Shown here in pieces: positions 44,310 through 55,917 of a stretch of DNA of 64,000 nucleotides. The first letter of the stretch is position 1, and the number at the start of each line of letters is the position of its first letter. Under the pieces are notes generated by a model. The model did not search any database and had not been told where the DNA came from. It saw nothing but the letters and a program-made list of their open reading frames with translations. This DNA is from Proteus vulgaris. GTDB taxonomy: Bacteria > Pseudomonadota > Gammaproteobacteria > Enterobacterales > Enterobacteriaceae. The position numbers were made by a program, and so were the translations under genes. The DNA is taken from the NCBI RefSeq assembly GCF_023100685.1, contig NZ_CP090064.1, positions 682,001 to 746,000 on the forward strand, in the 5' to 3' direction.

Positions 44310-47300
44310 TTAGTTTTTAACTGCTTGATTTAGATTCTGTTTATCTTCATATCTAAACTCAGGAGCAAGCTGGCTAATACCTAATCCACCGGCTTTCTTC
44401 ACTTTGATCTGTACCGGAATGCGTTCTTTCATGGCTTCTACGTGACTAATCACACCAATAATTTTGCCAGAAGCATTAAGGCTATCGAGTGCATCTAATG
44501 CGATATCTAGCGTATCAGGATCGAGTGTGCCAAAACCTTCATCTAGAAATAGTGACTCAATCTGTGTCTTATTACTGACCAAATCAGAAAGTGCGAGAGC
44601 GAGCGATAAACTGACTAAGAAACTTTCTCCTCCCGAGAGAGTACGTGTATCTCGCAATGCATCTGCTTGCCATGTGTCTGCAATTTGTAGTTCAAGGCTT
44701 GCAGGTGTTTTACGTTGTAAGAAATAACGTCCATGTAGTTTTTCTAAACGGTGGTTAGCTAAATAAATCAAATGATCGAGCGTTAATCCTTGAGCAAAAC
44801 GGCTAAATTTATCCCCTGAAGCAGAGCCCACCAATTCGTTTAAATAACTCCAATCATCAAATTGAGCTTGCTGTTTAGCAATATGGGTCAATAGACTTTG
44901 TTGCTCTTTGCGTTTTTCTTCATCAGTGCGTAGTTGCTCTTGGATGCGAAATTTTGTCTCTTGTAAGTGGGTTATTTGTGTTTCTAACAGCAATAATTGA
45001 GCATTAATTTGTTCGATGTTTTGCTGTGTTGCCAATAATGGCTGTTGTGACAAATGTTGTTGATATGTCTTTTCTTGTGTATCTAAACGTGTTTTTTCTT
45101 GTAGTAGTTTATCAAGCCGTTGTTTTTGTTGTTCTTGTAAACGGTTTCTTTCTTCGACTGATAACAAGGATGCTAAAAATGCATTTTCGTCAGCAAAGGG
45201 GCTGTTTTTTAACGTATTGTGATATTGCTCAATAATGCTTTGTGAAAGTGTATGAAGCCGTTGTAACGATTTTTCATTTTCCTGATATTGACCAATAAGT
45301 TGATTTAGACGAACTTCAAGTTGGTTTTTTTCTTCGCTATATTGCTCAATTTGTTTTTGTAATAACTGACTTTTTTGTTCTAACTCATTACGCGCATCTT
45401 CTGTGGTTTGTGTCCCGAATAACGCTTGGCGTTGTGCTTTCAACTGTTCTTGTTGTTGATGTAGTTGTTTAAAGTGGATTAAAACACGCTCAAGTTCTTT
45501 TTGAGTTTTAGCTAAATAGCGTTTTCTCTCTTCTTGCGTTAATGACAATTCACGAATTATTTGCAGTAATTCCTGATGTGCTTTTAATGTCGATTGATAT
45601 TGTTGACTCTCTGTTTTACGCGCATTAAGCCATTGGTTTTTTTCTTCAAATTGGCATAACTGATAACCTTGTTGTTCAACTCGAGATTGTATCTCTTGTG
45701 CTAATTGTGTCTGTTGTTGCAAATATTGTGCTGTTTGTTGCTGTTTATTGATGACTTCTTTTTGTTGTTGAGTAAATTGATTTTGTTGATGAAGAATCGC
45801 TTGCTGTTGTTGATTAAACAGCTCTTTGGTATCAGATAACAGTTTGTATTCTTGCTGAAGTTTTGCTTCTAATGCTTGGTAATTTACTCGTTTTTGCGTC
45901 AGCAAATTATCTTCTTTTTCAAGCTTGGCATCTAATTGAGTTAAAGTATCTTCTTTGCAGTCAACATCAGGCAATGCGTGTGTTTGGGCTAAGGTTTGCC
46001 ATTGTTGTTTTAATGTCGTTATATCTTGGGTGAGTTGTTCACTATCTTCATTGAGTTTTTTGTTTTGGGCTTGATAGTTAGCGCATTGTGTTTTTTGTTC
46101 CACTAACTCTATTGTTAATGTATGAACTTGTTGCGTTAAAAGATCTAATCGTGTTTTTGTTTCGTCTGGTTTAATTTCCTTATATTTTTCAACATAAGGA
46201 TGTTCCGTTGAACCACAAACAGGACATGGGGTGTCTTTAACTAAACGTTGTCTCTCTTCTTCATATTCTGCTAACTTTCGTATTAAAAGATAATTATCAT
46301 TTAAATCTTTAAGATGCTGTTCTTTCTCTTTTAAAACAATATCATTTTTGTGAATACTCTCAGTCAACATAACTATTTTTTGCTGATTATCTGACAGAGT
46401 TCTTTGGTACTGATGTTCTGCTTTTATCGCTCGTTGTAATTGAGCTTGTAATCCCATCAGTTTAGCAAGGGCATTTCTTTGTTGTGATATTTGCTGTAAA
46501 CGAGAAGGGATAGCTGTAATGGCATCAGCTTTATTTTGTTGCTCAAGTTGTGTTTCCAACTCCTTTAATTGCTGTTGCTGTAAATTAAGACTGTGCTGTT
46601 GTTGCTCTAGCGCTTTAGTTGCTTTTTCTAAGCCGAGTTTGAGAGTGTGTTCTTTTTCTTGCTCTGTTTTTTCACTCTTTTTGCTCACAAAATATTTTTC
46701 TGTGATTTCATCATATTGCTCAAAATAGCGTTGCCATAAAGGTAGATTTTCAGCAAGTTGAGCATAAGCCGTATGTTGGTTTAAATAATCATTTAATTCA
46801 CTGGCTTGTTTTTGTGATGTTGTTAGTTGGTGTGCTGTTGATTGAATTTTTTCCAGATATTCTGATTGTGTTTTTTCGAATGCATTTTTTTGTTGTGTTT
46901 TTGCTGAAATATCTTGTTGTAGCAAGGCTAATTGATTATCTAATGGCGCCACTTTTTCACGAATAAGTTGTAATATTTGCTGTTTCTTCTCATCGTGTTG
47001 TTTAAATGTGTTACGTGCTTCGGTTAAATGCTGATTAATTGGTTGGCTTTGTTGCTCAATAAGCTGTTTTTCGGCCTTTAATGCTAAGAGTTGCGACTCA
47101 ATATAGGCTTGTTCTTTTAATAGGCGATTTTTTTCATCATAAATCGGGCGAATTTTTTCTGCAGGTTCACTATTTTCAAGACGTTGAATATCAGGTTTTG
47201 CTGCCACTAATGCTTCTTGTGCTAAATTAACCTCAGTTTGCGCAAAAGTTTTGTTTTTATTGAGTTCAATCTCTTTTTCTTGCCACTGTTTTGCTACTTG

Positions 47301-48038
47301 ATATTCCTGTTGTTCTTTTTGTAAGAGGCTCTCTTTAGCAAAAAGATCTGTTTGTTCCGTTAATAAAGCTTGGCGGGCATTTTCATCTAATAATGCCATC
47401 ATTTCAGCCTGTTGCTTGAGTGTTTTTAACGTTTGTTCTTCTTCTCGCCAATGTTTAAAGATTGATTGGGAAATATGACGATAAATATCTGTACCAGTGA
47501 GTTCTTCGAGTAACTCCGCGCGAGATTTGTCATCTGCATTAAGAAATGCTGCAAATTGTCCTTGTGAAAGCAACATTGATTTAGTAAATCGGTCAAAATC
47601 CAGCCCTGTAATATTAATGATCATCTCTTTTACTTGGCTTATCTTGCTCGCTAATATTTTGTCTTCCCCCCCAGTGATATTTATTTTGACGAGTTCAGCT
47701 TGTGGTGCCTGAAGATTGCCATCTTCTTTATAATTAGCACGGCGTTGTTCCCAAAATGCACGATAAGCGACACCTTTGACTTCAAATTCAACTTCGGCTA
47801 AACACTCTGCGGTATGGCGCGTCATTAATTCATTTTGAGATTGTGTTACTTTATCTAATCGAGGGGTTCTATGATAAAGCGCTAAACTAATGGCATCTAA
47901 AAGGGTGGTTTTTCCCGCACCGGTAGGGCCTGTAATCGCAAACAATCCGTTGCTAACAAAAGGCTCTTGGTTAAAGTTGATTTTCCATTCACCTTTTAAG
48001 GAGTTAATATTTTTAAAGCGCAGACTTAAGATTTTCAT
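44310..48038 (-). CDS. sbcC: SbcC exonuclease subunit (SMC-like ATPase)
   Basis: A 1242-residue protein of the Rad50 type. Walker [15 protein letters not shown] (about 35-48) is at the N-terminus. Two very long Gln-rich coiled coils flank the zinc hook CPVCG (about 620). The signature [17 protein letters not shown] and Walker [13 protein letters not shown] are at the C-terminus. With SbcD it cleaves DNA hairpins and protein-blocked ends, which matters for the many palindromes in AT-rich chromosomes. The length exceeds E. coli SbcC (1048) mainly in the coiled coil. It overlaps sbcD by 4 nt, as part of the same operon. Confidence 0.95.
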   Translation of the reverse strand: MKILSLRFKNINSLKGEWKINFNQEPFVSNGLFAITGPTGAGKTTLLDAISLALYHRTPRLDKVTQSQNELMTRHTAECLAEVEFEVKGVAYRAFWEQRRANYKEDGNLQAPQAELVKINITGGEDKILASKISQVKEMIINITGLDFDRFTKSMLLSQGQFAAFLNADDKSRAELLEELTGTDIYRHISQSIFKHWREEEQTLKTLKQQAEMMALLDENARQALLTEQTDLFAKESLLQKEQQEYQVAKQWQEKEIELNKNKTFAQTEVNLAQEALVAAKPDIQRLENSEPAEKIRPIYDEKNRLLKEQAYIESQLLALKAEKQLIEQQSQPINQHLTEARNTFKQHDEKKQQILQLIREKVAPLDNQLALLQQDISAKTQQKNAFEKTQSEYLEKIQSTAHQLTTSQKQASELNDYLNQHTAYAQLAENLPLWQRYFEQYDEITEKYFVSKKSEKTEQEKEHTLKLGLEKATKALEQQQHSLNLQQQQLKELETQLEQQNKADAITAIPSRLQQISQQRNALAKLMGLQAQLQRAIKAEHQYQRTLSDNQQKIVMLTESIHKNDIVLKEKEQHLKDLNDNYLLIRKLAEYEEERQRLVKDTPCPVCGSTEHPYVEKYKEIKPDETKTRLDLLTQQVHTLTIELVEQKTQCANYQAQNKKLNEDSEQLTQDITTLKQQWQTLAQTHALPDVDCKEDTLTQLDAKLEKEDNLLTQKRVNYQALEAKLQQEYKLLSDTKELFNQQQQAILHQQNQFTQQQKEVINKQQQTAQYLQQQTQLAQEIQSRVEQQGYQLCQFEEKNQWLNARKTESQQYQSTLKAHQELLQIIRELSLTQEERKRYLAKTQKELERVLIHFKQLHQQQEQLKAQRQALFGTQTTEDARNELEQKSQLLQKQIEQYSEEKNQLEVRLNQLIGQYQENEKSLQRLHTLSQSIIEQYHNTLKNSPFADENAFLASLLSVEERNRLQEQQKQRLDKLLQEKTRLDTQEKTYQQHLSQQPLLATQQNIEQINAQLLLLETQITHLQETKFRIQEQLRTDEEKRKEQQSLLTHIAKQQAQFDDWSYLNELVGSASGDKFSRFAQGLTLDHLIYLANHRLEKLHGRYFLQRKTPASLELQIADTWQADALRDTRTLSGGESFLVSLSLALALSDLVSNKTQIESLFLDEGFGTLDPDTLDIALDALDSLNASGKIIGVISHVEAMKERIPVQIKVKKAGGLGISQLAPEFRYEDKQNLNQAVKN

Positions 48039-49267
48039 TTTACTTCGTTATCCTCTTGTTCTGCCATTTCAACTGCTTGTTTAAATAATGTGGTTAATCG
48101 CGTTTTAGTTTCTTCTGAATCAAACTCATGTTGTTCTAAACGTCTTTCAAAAACATCATAGACCGTTAATTCTGTCAGTGTTTCTTTTTCATTTTGAGTG
48201 AGCACTTGGCGTTGTTTTCTAGATCTTCTTAATAAAACCACATCAAAAAGTGGGTTGTTAGTTAACTCTTGAATACGAGTTTGTATATCACTGAGATAAT
48301 CTTGTGTAGAAACTTCAATATCCAACCAGATAGTCGTCTCTGTTTCAGCATATTGGTTTTTAAAATTTTCAAGCTGTGTGGCTATTTCTTTTAATGATCC
48401 TGCAATTGTACGCAATAGCTGGAATTCGGGGATAGGGAGTAGCGTAAGCTCAGCTAATTTATCTTGCTCAAAATCGATAAGGCAGACACTTTTTTGTTGT
48501 CCACTCTCATCAAAACTTAAAGGAATTGGTGAACCACTGTAACGAATATGTCCTGATTTATTCACCACTTGAGGGCGATGAATATGGCCAAGAGCAATAT
48601 AATCAAATTCAGGAAATAGGGTTGCAGAGAAGGCTTCTAAAGTACCGATATATATTTCACGTACAGAATCGCTCACACTTGCACCAATCGTTGTCAGATG
48701 GCCTGTCGCAATAATAGGGATCTTGGCGTTCAATTGTTCACGTAAATCGAGAGCTGCTTGATATTGAACTTGATAATAATCAGCAATCGCTTCTTTTAGC
48801 GCGTTTTGTTTTTCAGCACCGGATTGCCCACTTCGGCTAGTTATCATATCTCTAGGGCGTAGATAGGGGATCGCACACAGTAATGCTCCTGGCGCGTTAT
48901 CTTTTTGACGAAGAATTAACGGTGCTTGCGGCGTTTCGGTATGAACACTGGCAATAACAGTGGTATTTAAACATGCCAATAGTGATTTAGATTCATTGAG
49001 TGTTGCGACGGAATCGTGATTGCCACCTAAAATAACTAATTGGCATTGTGTGTCTCTCATTGCAACAACAAAGCGATTATACAGCTCTCTGGCATAGCTT
49101 GGGGGTGAGCCAGTATCAAATATATCACCAGCAACAATTAGGGCATCAACTTGATGAACCTTAATTTGTACTAATAACCAATCAAGAAATTGTTGATGTT
49201 CTTGTGCGCGGGTTTTAGTAAAAAAATATTGCCCTAAATGCCAGTCTGATGTGTGAATAATCCGCAT
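48035..49267 (-). CDS. sbcD: SbcD exonuclease subunit (Mre11-type nuclease)
   Basis: A 410-residue metallophosphatase-fold nuclease. The metal-binding motifs are [37 protein letters not shown] and LGHIHRP. It is the nuclease partner of SbcC. It is transcribed divergently from phoB, as in E. coli; the shared 219-bp region contains the Pho box. Confidence 0.95.
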   Translation of the reverse strand: MRIIHTSDWHLGQYFFTKTRAQEHQQFLDWLLVQIKVHQVDALIVAGDIFDTGSPPSYARELYNRFVVAMRDTQCQLVILGGNHDSVATLNESKSLLACLNTTVIASVHTETPQAPLILRQKDNAPGALLCAIPYLRPRDMITSRSGQSGAEKQNALKEAIADYYQVQYQAALDLREQLNAKIPIIATGHLTTIGASVSDSVREIYIGTLEAFSATLFPEFDYIALGHIHRPQVVNKSGHIRYSGSPIPLSFDESGQQKSVCLIDFEQDKLAELTLLPIPEFQLLRTIAGSLKEIATQLENFKNQYAETETTIWLDIEVSTQDYLSDIQTRIQELTNNPLFDVVLLRRSRKQRQVLTQNEKETLTELTVYDVFERRLEQHEFDSEETKTRLTTLFKQAVEMAEQEDNEVK

Positions 49268-49415
49268 TGCTATCCCTCTTTTTTATTTGCTCAGAGTATA
49301 GCGCACCTTGCTTTTTTAGTGAAAACTCAACAGTAAGCCTTTTTTTGAGCGATTTTTCACCAAAAAATGATTTATTTACCTTAACAACACCATGGTATTT
49401 CAGTAATGTTAAGGT

Positions 49416-49448
49416 TAGTCATAAATCTGTCATAAAACTGCATCATAA
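49416..49448 (+). promoter_or_regulatory. Pho box with three 11-bp direct repeats
   Basis: TAGTCATAAAT, CTGTCATAAAA and CTGCATCATAA follow each other exactly. The middle one is a near-perfect PhoB half-site. The box ends 38 bp before phoB and indicates autoregulation by phosphate limitation. Confidence 0.88.
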
Positions 49449-49486
49449 TCATTTTGACCCTCTATATACATTACACAGGATAGAGT

Positions 49487-50176
49487 ATGGCAAGGCGTAT
49501 TCTTGTTGTTGAAGATGAAACCGCAATTCGAGAGATGATCTGTTTTGTTTTAGAACAAAATGGTTTTCAACCAATTGAAGCAGAAGATTATGATTCTGCA
49601 TTGAGTTTTCTTATCGATCCTTACCCTGATCTGGTTTTATTAGATTGGATGATCCCCGGAGGCTCCGGTTTACAGGTAATAAAACAGATGAAGCGAGAGA
49701 GTAATACTCGTGACATCCCTATTATTATGTTAACGGCAAAAGGGGAAGAAGAAGATAAAGTCCAAGGCTTAGAAACGGGAGCTGATGATTATGTTATCAA
49801 GCCCTTTTCACCTAAAGAGCTTGTCGCCCGTGTGAAGGCAATTTTACGACGTTTATCACCGATGTCAGCGGAAGATATCATTGAATTCAATGGATTATCG
49901 CTTGATCCTGTTTCTCATCGAGTAACGAGTCAAGATAAACCGATTGATATGGGGCCTACCGAATTTAAACTCCTGCACTTTTTTATGACTCATCCTGAAC
50001 GCGTATATAGCAGAGAACAACTGCTAAACTATGTTTGGGGAACGAATGTTTATGTCGAAGACCGTACTGTGGATGTGCATATTCGTCGTTTACGTAAAGC
50101 CATTGAAGAAGATGGTCATGACCGAATGATACAAACAGTACGTGGAACGGGATATCGCTTCTCTGCCCGTTTCTAA
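49487..50176 (+). CDS. phoB: Phosphate response regulator PhoB
   Basis: A 229-residue OmpR-type response regulator (E. coli 229). The receiver domain has [10 protein letters not shown], the phospho-acceptor in [12 protein letters not shown], and the LTAKGEE and [10 protein letters not shown] signature. The winged-helix DNA-binding domain ends in [12 protein letters not shown]. When phosphorylated by PhoR it activates the phosphate-starvation regulon, including its own promoter through the Pho box upstream. AGGA precedes the ATG. phoR follows after 23 nt. Confidence 0.97.
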   Translation: MARRILVVEDETAIREMICFVLEQNGFQPIEAEDYDSALSFLIDPYPDLVLLDWMIPGGSGLQVIKQMKRESNTRDIPIIMLTAKGEEEDKVQGLETGADDYVIKPFSPKELVARVKAILRRLSPMSAEDIIEFNGLSLDPVSHRVTSQDKPIDMGPTEFKLLHFFMTHPERVYSREQLLNYVWGTNVYVEDRTVDVHIRRLRKAIEEDGHDRMIQTVRGTGYRFSARF

Positions 50177-50199
50177 GTCAATATGGGAGTAATCGTCAG

Positions 50200-51498
50200 G
50201 TGTTAGAACGACTATCATGGAAAGCCCTCGTCTGGGGGCTATGTCTATTTTGCTTACCTGCCTTTGTATTATCGCTTTTTATTGGCCATCTTCCTTGGCT
50301 ACTGGTGGTATCACTTCTTAGTGCTTTGGTTTGGCATGCTTATAATTTGATGAAATTGTCTAAATGGTTATGGCTCGATCGCTCAGTCTTACCCCCCGAA
50401 GGCAGAGGAGGATGGGAGCCTATTTTTTATGGTATTCGACAAACACAGCAACGTAATCGTAAGCGACGTCGAGAATTAGGTGATTTAATTAAGCGTTTTA
50501 GAAGCGGGGCTGAAAGCCTACCTGATGCGGTTGTAATGATGACCAATGAAGGTAATATTTTTTGGTGTAACAGCTTAGCTCAACATTTATTAGGTTTTCG
50601 CTGGCCAGAAGACAACGGGCAAAATATTTTTAATTTATTACGTTACCCAGATTTCTTGCACTATTTTACCGCAGGCGATTTTAGTCACCCTTTAACGATT
50701 TCTCTTAATAATGGCTCTATTGTGGAATTTCGTGTGATGCCATATAGCGAAGATCAGCGCCTAATGGTAGCGCGAGATGTGACAGAAAAAAATAAACTAG
50801 AAAATGCACGACGTGATTTTTTTGCCAACGTGAGCCACGAATTAAGAACGCCTTTAACCGTTATTCAAGGCTATCTTGAAATGATGGAAGAAAATAGTGC
50901 AGAAAAACCCGCAGAACATAAAGCGATAATGACAATGCAGGAACAAGCTAAACGGATGGATACGTTGGTAAAGCAGCTCTTACAACTTTCCCGTATTGAA
51001 TCAGCTCCTCATATTGATTTAAATAAGATTGTCGATATACCCGCCATTTTAACTTTATTGCAACAAGAGGCAAACTCACTAAGCCAAGGCCAACATCATA
51101 TTACCTTTGATATTGATGAACAGTGGGCTGTACGTGGTAATGAAGAGCAATTGCGTAGTGCCGTTTCTAATTTAGTCTATAACGCGATTAATCACACAGA
51201 AGAAGGCACAACAATAAAAGTCAGCTGGAAGAAAATTCCTCAAGGTATGTTATTTAGTGTCTCCGACAATGGCTCAGGGATCAGTGCTGAACACTTAACA
51301 CGTTTAACAGAACGTTTTTACCGTGTTGATAAGGCACGCTCTCGTCATTCTGGTGGTACAGGATTAGGGTTGGCAATTGTGAAAAAATCACTGCTTCATC
51401 ATCATTCACAATTGAATATTGAAAGTAAAGTTGGGAGTGGAAGTACGTTTTCTTTTATTCTGCCTCAAACCTTACTATCTGCTAAAAAAGTACACTAA
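50200..51498 (+). CDS. phoR: Phosphate sensor histidine kinase PhoR
   Basis: A 432-residue sensor kinase (E. coli 431) beginning with GTG: residues [14 protein letters not shown] correspond to the E. coli N-terminus. Two short membrane spans lie in the first 60 residues. A PAS domain ([18 protein letters not shown]) follows, then the H-box [19 protein letters not shown] with the phosphorylated His, and the ATP-binding N, G1 and G2 boxes ([35 protein letters not shown]). It receives the signal from the Pst transporter and PhoU. A GGGAG lies ten bases before the start. Confidence 0.96.
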   Translation: MLERLSWKALVWGLCLFCLPAFVLSLFIGHLPWLLVVSLLSALVWHAYNLMKLSKWLWLDRSVLPPEGRGGWEPIFYGIRQTQQRNRKRRRELGDLIKRFRSGAESLPDAVVMMTNEGNIFWCNSLAQHLLGFRWPEDNGQNIFNLLRYPDFLHYFTAGDFSHPLTISLNNGSIVEFRVMPYSEDQRLMVARDVTEKNKLENARRDFFANVSHELRTPLTVIQGYLEMMEENSAEKPAEHKAIMTMQEQAKRMDTLVKQLLQLSRIESAPHIDLNKIVDIPAILTLLQQEANSLSQGQHHITFDIDEQWAVRGNEEQLRSAVSNLVYNAINHTEEGTTIKVSWKKIPQGMLFSVSDNGSGISAEHLTRLTERFYRVDKARSRHSGGTGLGLAIVKKSLLHHHSQLNIESKVGSGSTFSFILPQTLLSAKKVH

Positions 51499-51513
51499 TC
51501 AGCTTTTCTATTT

Positions 51514-51558
51514 AAAGCCTTTATCATCTAATGTTTAATTAGTGATAAAGGCTTTTTG
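51514..51558 (+). terminator. Terminator of phoBR
   Basis: AAAGCCTTTATCA and TGATAAAGGCTTT form a perfect 13-bp stem followed by TTGTCTTTTT. Confidence 0.9.
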
Positions 51559-51977
51559 TCTTTTTATCACTCTTTTCGATGTCAATAAAAACTAATATCG
51601 TAGCGTTAAATTTTAATATTATTAATTAATAAGAACTTTAAATATGGCTAATGACCAATATTATTGGTGATAAAATGCACAAATCATATCATGTATATTC
51701 GGTGATATATGATAGTTATAACTACCTCTGAAAAATAGTTTAGATGATTATTCTGGTTTTTGGATTGGCTATTGCCTTTTTTCATTATAAAAGTTTTACT
51801 TGTGCCCAGTTATCGGCAATTTTTTCTATTTGATACCTAATTGCTCTGCATGAAATGATTATATGTGGATATTATCCTGAATAATAATGATATGAGCTCA
51901 AATAGATATTGTTGATTTTATGTTGCGCCATCTTGGCGCTATTTAACCATTATTGTAACTACATATTAACAAAACTT
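51559..51977. other. Intergenic region between phoR and brnQ
   Basis: About 420 bp of AT-rich DNA that must hold the brnQ promoter. The stretch just before the start codon (about 51925-51960) is comparatively structured (TTGCGCC...GGCGC). No clear ribosome binding site for brnQ and no RNA gene were seen. Confidence 0.4.
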
Positions 51978-53318
51978 ATGGCACATAGATTAACTTCCAG
52001 AGATATTCTGGCATTAGGGTTTATGACCTTTGCCCTTTTTGTCGGTGCTGGCAACATTATTTTTCCTCCTATGGTGGGTTTACAATCCGGTGAATTTGTT
52101 TGGACAGCTGCAATCGGCTTTCTTATTACTGGTGTTGGTTTACCTGTATTAACCATCGTTGCATTAGCTAAAGTTGGTGGAGGCATTGAAGCATTAAGTA
52201 CACCTATTGGTAAATCAATGGGGCTGTTATTAGCAATTGTTGCTTATCTTGCTGTTGGTCCTCTTTTCGCAACACCACGTACTGCAACCGTCTCTTTTAA
52301 AGTGGGTATTGCTCCTTTAGTGGGTGATACTGAAATGTCATTGCTGATTTATAGTATTGTCTATTTTTTAATTGTTATTGGTATTTCGCTTTATCCGGGG
52401 AAATTACTAGATAGTGTTGGTCATATATTGGCACCGATTAAAATTTTGGCATTGGCGGTATTAGGTGTTGCCGCGATATTTTGGCCTGCTGGTGGTGCTA
52501 TTCCTGCTACAGAAGCTTATCGAGATATGGCATTAACTCAGGGCTTTATTAACGGTTACCTCACCATGGATACATTGGGGGCTATGGTTTTTGGTATCGT
52601 GATTGTTAATGCGGCTCGCTCTCGAGGTATTGATAATTCATCGCTGTTGACGCGTTATACTATGTGGGCGGGAATTATTGCAGGTATATTATTAACTGCA
52701 ATTTATTTGAGTTTATTTAAATTAGGCTCTAGCAGTGGCAGCATTATTCCGGGCGCTCAAGATGGTGCAGATATTCTACATGCTTATGTTCAATATACGT
52801 TCGGTAACTTTGGTAGCTTCTTCTTAGCTGTCTTGATCTTCTTAGCCTGTATGGTGACAGCGGTTGGTTTAACCTGTGCATGTGCAGAGTTCTTTAGCCG
52901 TTATTTGCCTATCTCTTATCGTGTATTAGTGTTGATTTTAGCGATATTCTCAGCTGTTGTTTCAAACTTAGGCTTGAGCAAACTGATCGCGTTTTCTATC
53001 CCTGTGCTGATTATGATTTATCCACCTTGTATTGTGATTATTTTAATGAGTTTCACATTACGCCTGTGGAATAATCCAAGCCGTATTATCGCACCAGCAA
53101 TGGCGGTTAGTTTGTTTTTCGGCATTTTTGATGCCATTAAAGCATCTGATTATTTGAAACACTTATTACCAGAATGGGCGACAAAACTACCGTTGAGTGA
53201 GCAAGGTTTAGCGTGGTTGATCCCAGTATTAGTGACGATTGTTGTCTGTGGTATTTACGATAAAGTGGCAGGCTCACAGAGTAAAAAAGTGATCCATACT
53301 GAAGCCATTAATAAGTAA
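51978..53318 (+). CDS. brnQ: Branched-chain amino acid:cation symporter BrnQ
   Basis: A 446-residue LIVCS-family carrier with about twelve spans. The N-terminus [20 protein letters not shown], then [55 protein letters not shown] and [13 protein letters not shown] are diagnostic. It imports leucine, isoleucine and valine with Na+ or H+. ATG 51978 starts the conserved region; the upstream in-frame extension from 51909 is not conserved. It lies after phoR, as in E. coli. Confidence 0.94.
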   Translation: MAHRLTSRDILALGFMTFALFVGAGNIIFPPMVGLQSGEFVWTAAIGFLITGVGLPVLTIVALAKVGGGIEALSTPIGKSMGLLLAIVAYLAVGPLFATPRTATVSFKVGIAPLVGDTEMSLLIYSIVYFLIVIGISLYPGKLLDSVGHILAPIKILALAVLGVAAIFWPAGGAIPATEAYRDMALTQGFINGYLTMDTLGAMVFGIVIVNAARSRGIDNSSLLTRYTMWAGIIAGILLTAIYLSLFKLGSSSGSIIPGAQDGADILHAYVQYTFGNFGSFFLAVLIFLACMVTAVGLTCACAEFFSRYLPISYRVLVLILAIFSAVVSNLGLSKLIAFSIPVLIMIYPPCIVIILMSFTLRLWNNPSRIIAPAMAVSLFFGIFDAIKASDYLKHLLPEWATKLPLSEQGLAWLIPVLVTIVVCGIYDKVAGSQSKKVIHTEAINK

Positions 53319-53345
53319 TAAAGTATATTGATTGTAAAAATAAAC

Positions 53346-53370
53346 AGGGAAACGAAAGTTTCCCTTTTTT
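53346..53370 (+). terminator. Terminator of brnQ
   Basis: AGGGAAAC-GAAA-GTTTCCCT with a stable GAAA tetraloop, followed by TTTTT. It lies between brnQ and the convergent ydhT. Confidence 0.9.
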
Positions 53371-53394
53371 AATGATATATATTTGAGGTATTAA

Positions 53395-54360
53395 TTAACA
53401 GAAGTCGAGTTCTGTTTTCTGTGCAACAGGATGCTGGTCTTCATCTAAATAGTAATGAATACCAGCGACGATCCCATCTTCACCTTCATAGAAGATCTTA
53501 AAACGAGTACGATTGCCGTCATGATAAGCAATAACTGCACTACCGCCTTTTCCTAAGCAGAACTGATGGAGATCACCTGTTGAGATACAAATACTGTCGT
53601 CGCCAGATACCGTGACTTTACAGTTATCACCTGTATTAATGGCTACAGAGTTATTTCCTGTAACATTGATTTGCGCTAAATCACCTGTATTGGTGACTTT
53701 TGCTCGATCTTGAGAGGCTGTAATAAAATTACGCATACCGCTATTGGCGATATGAACGCCATTACCTGAGGCATAAATTTTGACATCATTGCCACTATTA
53801 CAAATACGAGAGCGTCCACCTAAACTACCAATACGACACTGATTTCCTGTATTACACACTTTCCCTGCAAAACCAGTATTCATCAATTGATTGCTATAAC
53901 CTGTGTTGGAAATGCTATTTTCATCACCAGAAAAAGCCACGATGTTATTATTGCCACACAAAGCGAGATCAGTGCTTAGTTGCTGACTTTTTAAGATCAA
54001 TTGATGCCATTCGGTAGAAAATTGAATATTTTCAGAAGCTGGCAAAGTGTTGTGATAGGGCAGACGTTGTAATGTCACGCCTTGCTGTTGTTCATTGCCG
54101 AGCAGGAACAAGATGTTTTCCATCACTTCTTGTTCCTGTTTGGCAAAGGAGGCTTCACTAAAATGACGTAAATAAATATATTGAATAAAGCTTTCTATCC
54201 ACTGTGTACGGCGCTGTTTTATTAACTCACTATGAATAGCACCGTAAGTGCCTCCATCAGGAAAATAACGTAAAAACCAACGATAAAGCGAAGTTGAAAC
54301 ATGCAGTTGTCGTAAGTCTTCTTTTGTTAATCTAATATTTTCCTTTGAAGGGACTGACAT
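53395..54360 (-). CDS. ydhT: YdhT, protein with nonapeptide repeats (function unknown)
   Basis: A 321-residue protein with no signal peptide. Residues 1-130 are a helical, charged domain. Residues about 135-278 consist of some sixteen tandem repeats of nine residues with the pattern [ST]-G-[DN]-x-x-x-[IV]-x-x, for example SGNDVKIYA, SGNGVHIAN, TGDNCKVTV. The regular hydrophobic position suggests a beta-solenoid. It differs from the RTX nonapeptide (GGxGxDxLx). A short C-terminal domain follows. The name comes from its place as last gene of a ydhYVWXUT-type cluster; E. coli YdhT has about 270 residues and no known function. It may be a scaffold or chaperone for the YdhV enzyme, which is inference. 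Confidence 0.75.
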   Translation of the reverse strand: MSVPSKENIRLTKEDLRQLHVSTSLYRWFLRYFPDGGTYGAIHSELIKQRRTQWIESFIQYIYLRHFSEASFAKQEQEVMENILFLLGNEQQQGVTLQRLPYHNTLPASENIQFSTEWHQLILKSQQLSTDLALCGNNNIVAFSGDENSISNTGYSNQLMNTGFAGKVCNTGNQCRIGSLGGRSRICNSGNDVKIYASGNGVHIANSGMRNFITASQDRAKVTNTGDLAQINVTGNNSVAINTGDNCKVTVSGDDSICISTGDLHQFCLGKGGSAVIAYHDGNRTRFKIFYEGEDGIVAGIHYYLDEDQHPVAQKTELDFC

Positions 54361-54385
54361 ATAAGCTCCTTAATCCATGTATTAA

Positions 54386-55183
54386 TTAGTGTCTATGGTA
54401 ACCGTCAACCATACTGCGAAATGTTTGGAATGGTGTTTTTCCTGTTGTACACAGATAAAGGTGACCAATAATAAAAAAGACACTACATACTGCTAATATT
54501 TGGTGCGCGATTAATAACCAAGCTTTAAACATTACGGCATCAGCAGGAATAAATGCTGGATTTTGAAGTAAAACACCGGTTATCAAAAGGAGTGGAACTA
54601 ATGCATACATCACACCTAAATAAGCCATTTGTTGCAGTGGGTTAAATTTCACATTTGGCGTTGCTGGGAAAGGGTGATCTTCTCCTTTAATAATTCCATA
54701 GAGATAAAAACGGGTTTGCATAAAAGCACGTTGAAACCAGTTTTTACCATCAATGCGATAAAATTTACCATTACCGCCGACAAGATTAATGAATACAAAA
54801 GATAACCAGCACACCAAGAGAAGATAACCACAGATTTCATGCACACTGACTAATAACGCTGTATCGTGAGCAGAAAGTAGGGCGAAATGGTTAATGCCAC
54901 CGCTAAGAAGCAATAAAATAAATAAAGAGGCGTTACTCCAATGCCATAAACGTACGGCTTTAGAGTAAAGGTAGAGCTTCTCTTCTTTATGTGATTGACC
55001 ATGTGGTGTAGCAAAGCGATAGCGTAAAAAACCATGAAGTGCGAGCACGAGTAGCATGCCAACGAATAATACACCCGCAACAATAAGCCAAAGCGGTAAA
55101 TAATCTGGTGTATAAATTAAAACATACTCTTTTAGTGCAGCTTGGAACTGGGCACTGTCTGGCATGGTATTGACGATACTCAT
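54386..55183 (-). CDS. ydhU: YdhU cytochrome b-type membrane subunit
   Basis: A 265-residue protein with five hydrophobic spans (about 20-45, 83-105, 120-150, 185-210, 225-250). Histidines in RLWHWSNASLFILLLLSGGI, HEICGYLLL and HQILAVCSVFFIIGHLYL are candidate haem ligands, as in cytochrome b561/PhsC-type quinone-reactive subunits. It probably connects the ferredoxin-like YdhX and YdhY proteins to the quinone pool. It overlaps ydhX by 4 nt. Confidence 0.85.
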   Translation of the reverse strand: MSIVNTMPDSAQFQAALKEYVLIYTPDYLPLWLIVAGVLFVGMLLVLALHGFLRYRFATPHGQSHKEEKLYLYSKAVRLWHWSNASLFILLLLSGGINHFALLSAHDTALLVSVHEICGYLLLVCWLSFVFINLVGGNGKFYRIDGKNWFQRAFMQTRFYLYGIIKGEDHPFPATPNVKFNPLQQMAYLGVMYALVPLLLITGVLLQNPAFIPADAVMFKAWLLIAHQILAVCSVFFIIGHLYLCTTGKTPFQTFRSMVDGYHRH

Positions 55184-55851
55184 ACTTTACCCTCCTCTTG
55201 AACGTGAGGCCCTACACGGCGATAGAGATGGGGTTTTCCTACACCATCAAGTTGATAAATATAATAATCGTGTGTTTTAAGCCATTCTTGAATTTGAGGG
55301 CTGTCTTCTCTACCAAATAACAAGGCATTTTGTGGACAAGCACTCACACAAATTGGTGGGAAACCTTTTTGTAATCGAGACTCAAGACAAAAATCACATT
55401 TATCAGCAACATGTGTCACTGGGTTAAGATAACGTACTTGGTATGGACATGCTGATATACAGTAGCTACAGCCAATACATTTCTCTTTATCTACACGCAC
55501 AATACCATTGGTTTCATCACGCCAAGATGCACCTGTAGGGCATACAGGAATACAAGGAGCGTCTTCACATTGCTGGCAAGAGTGTCTAAAGAAATGGTAC
55601 TTATCGTTGTCTTCTTTTAGGCTTAATGGAATATGAGCAATATCCATTCTTGCCATTCCTGTTGGAACTTTATTTAATCGACGGCATGCAGTGGCACAAA
55701 TATTACAACCATTACAAAGCGTCTCATCATGGATCATGGCATAACGGATTGGTTTCTTTTCAGCGGTTGCCGCAAGTGCGCTTCCTAGTGGCGCACTGAA
55801 AAAAATGACCGATCCCATGCCTGCTACAAATTTACGGCGAGAAACACGCAT
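55180..55851 (-). CDS. ydhX: YdhX periplasmic four-cluster ferredoxin-like protein
   Basis: A 223-residue Tat-exported iron-sulfur protein. The N-terminus VSRRKFVAGMGSVIFF is a Tat signal. Four [4Fe-4S] motifs follow: CNGCNICATACRRL, CQQCEDAPCIPVCPTGA, CIGCSYCISACP, and CDFC with CVSACPQNA. The layout is that of HybA/NrfC/PhsB-type electron-transfer subunits. It is likely the partner of the YdhU cytochrome b on the periplasmic side. Confidence 0.9.
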   Translation of the reverse strand: MRVSRRKFVAGMGSVIFFSAPLGSALAATAEKKPIRYAMIHDETLCNGCNICATACRRLNKVPTGMARMDIAHIPLSLKEDNDKYHFFRHSCQQCEDAPCIPVCPTGASWRDETNGIVRVDKEKCIGCSYCISACPYQVRYLNPVTHVADKCDFCLESRLQKGFPPICVSACPQNALLFGREDSPQIQEWLKTHDYYIYQLDGVGKPHLYRRVGPHVQEEGKV

Positions 55852-55917
55852 TATTTTTGCTCCTCAGTCTGATGATGTTGTAATACCCACATGACATTTC
55901 GTGGATAAGATAGAACG

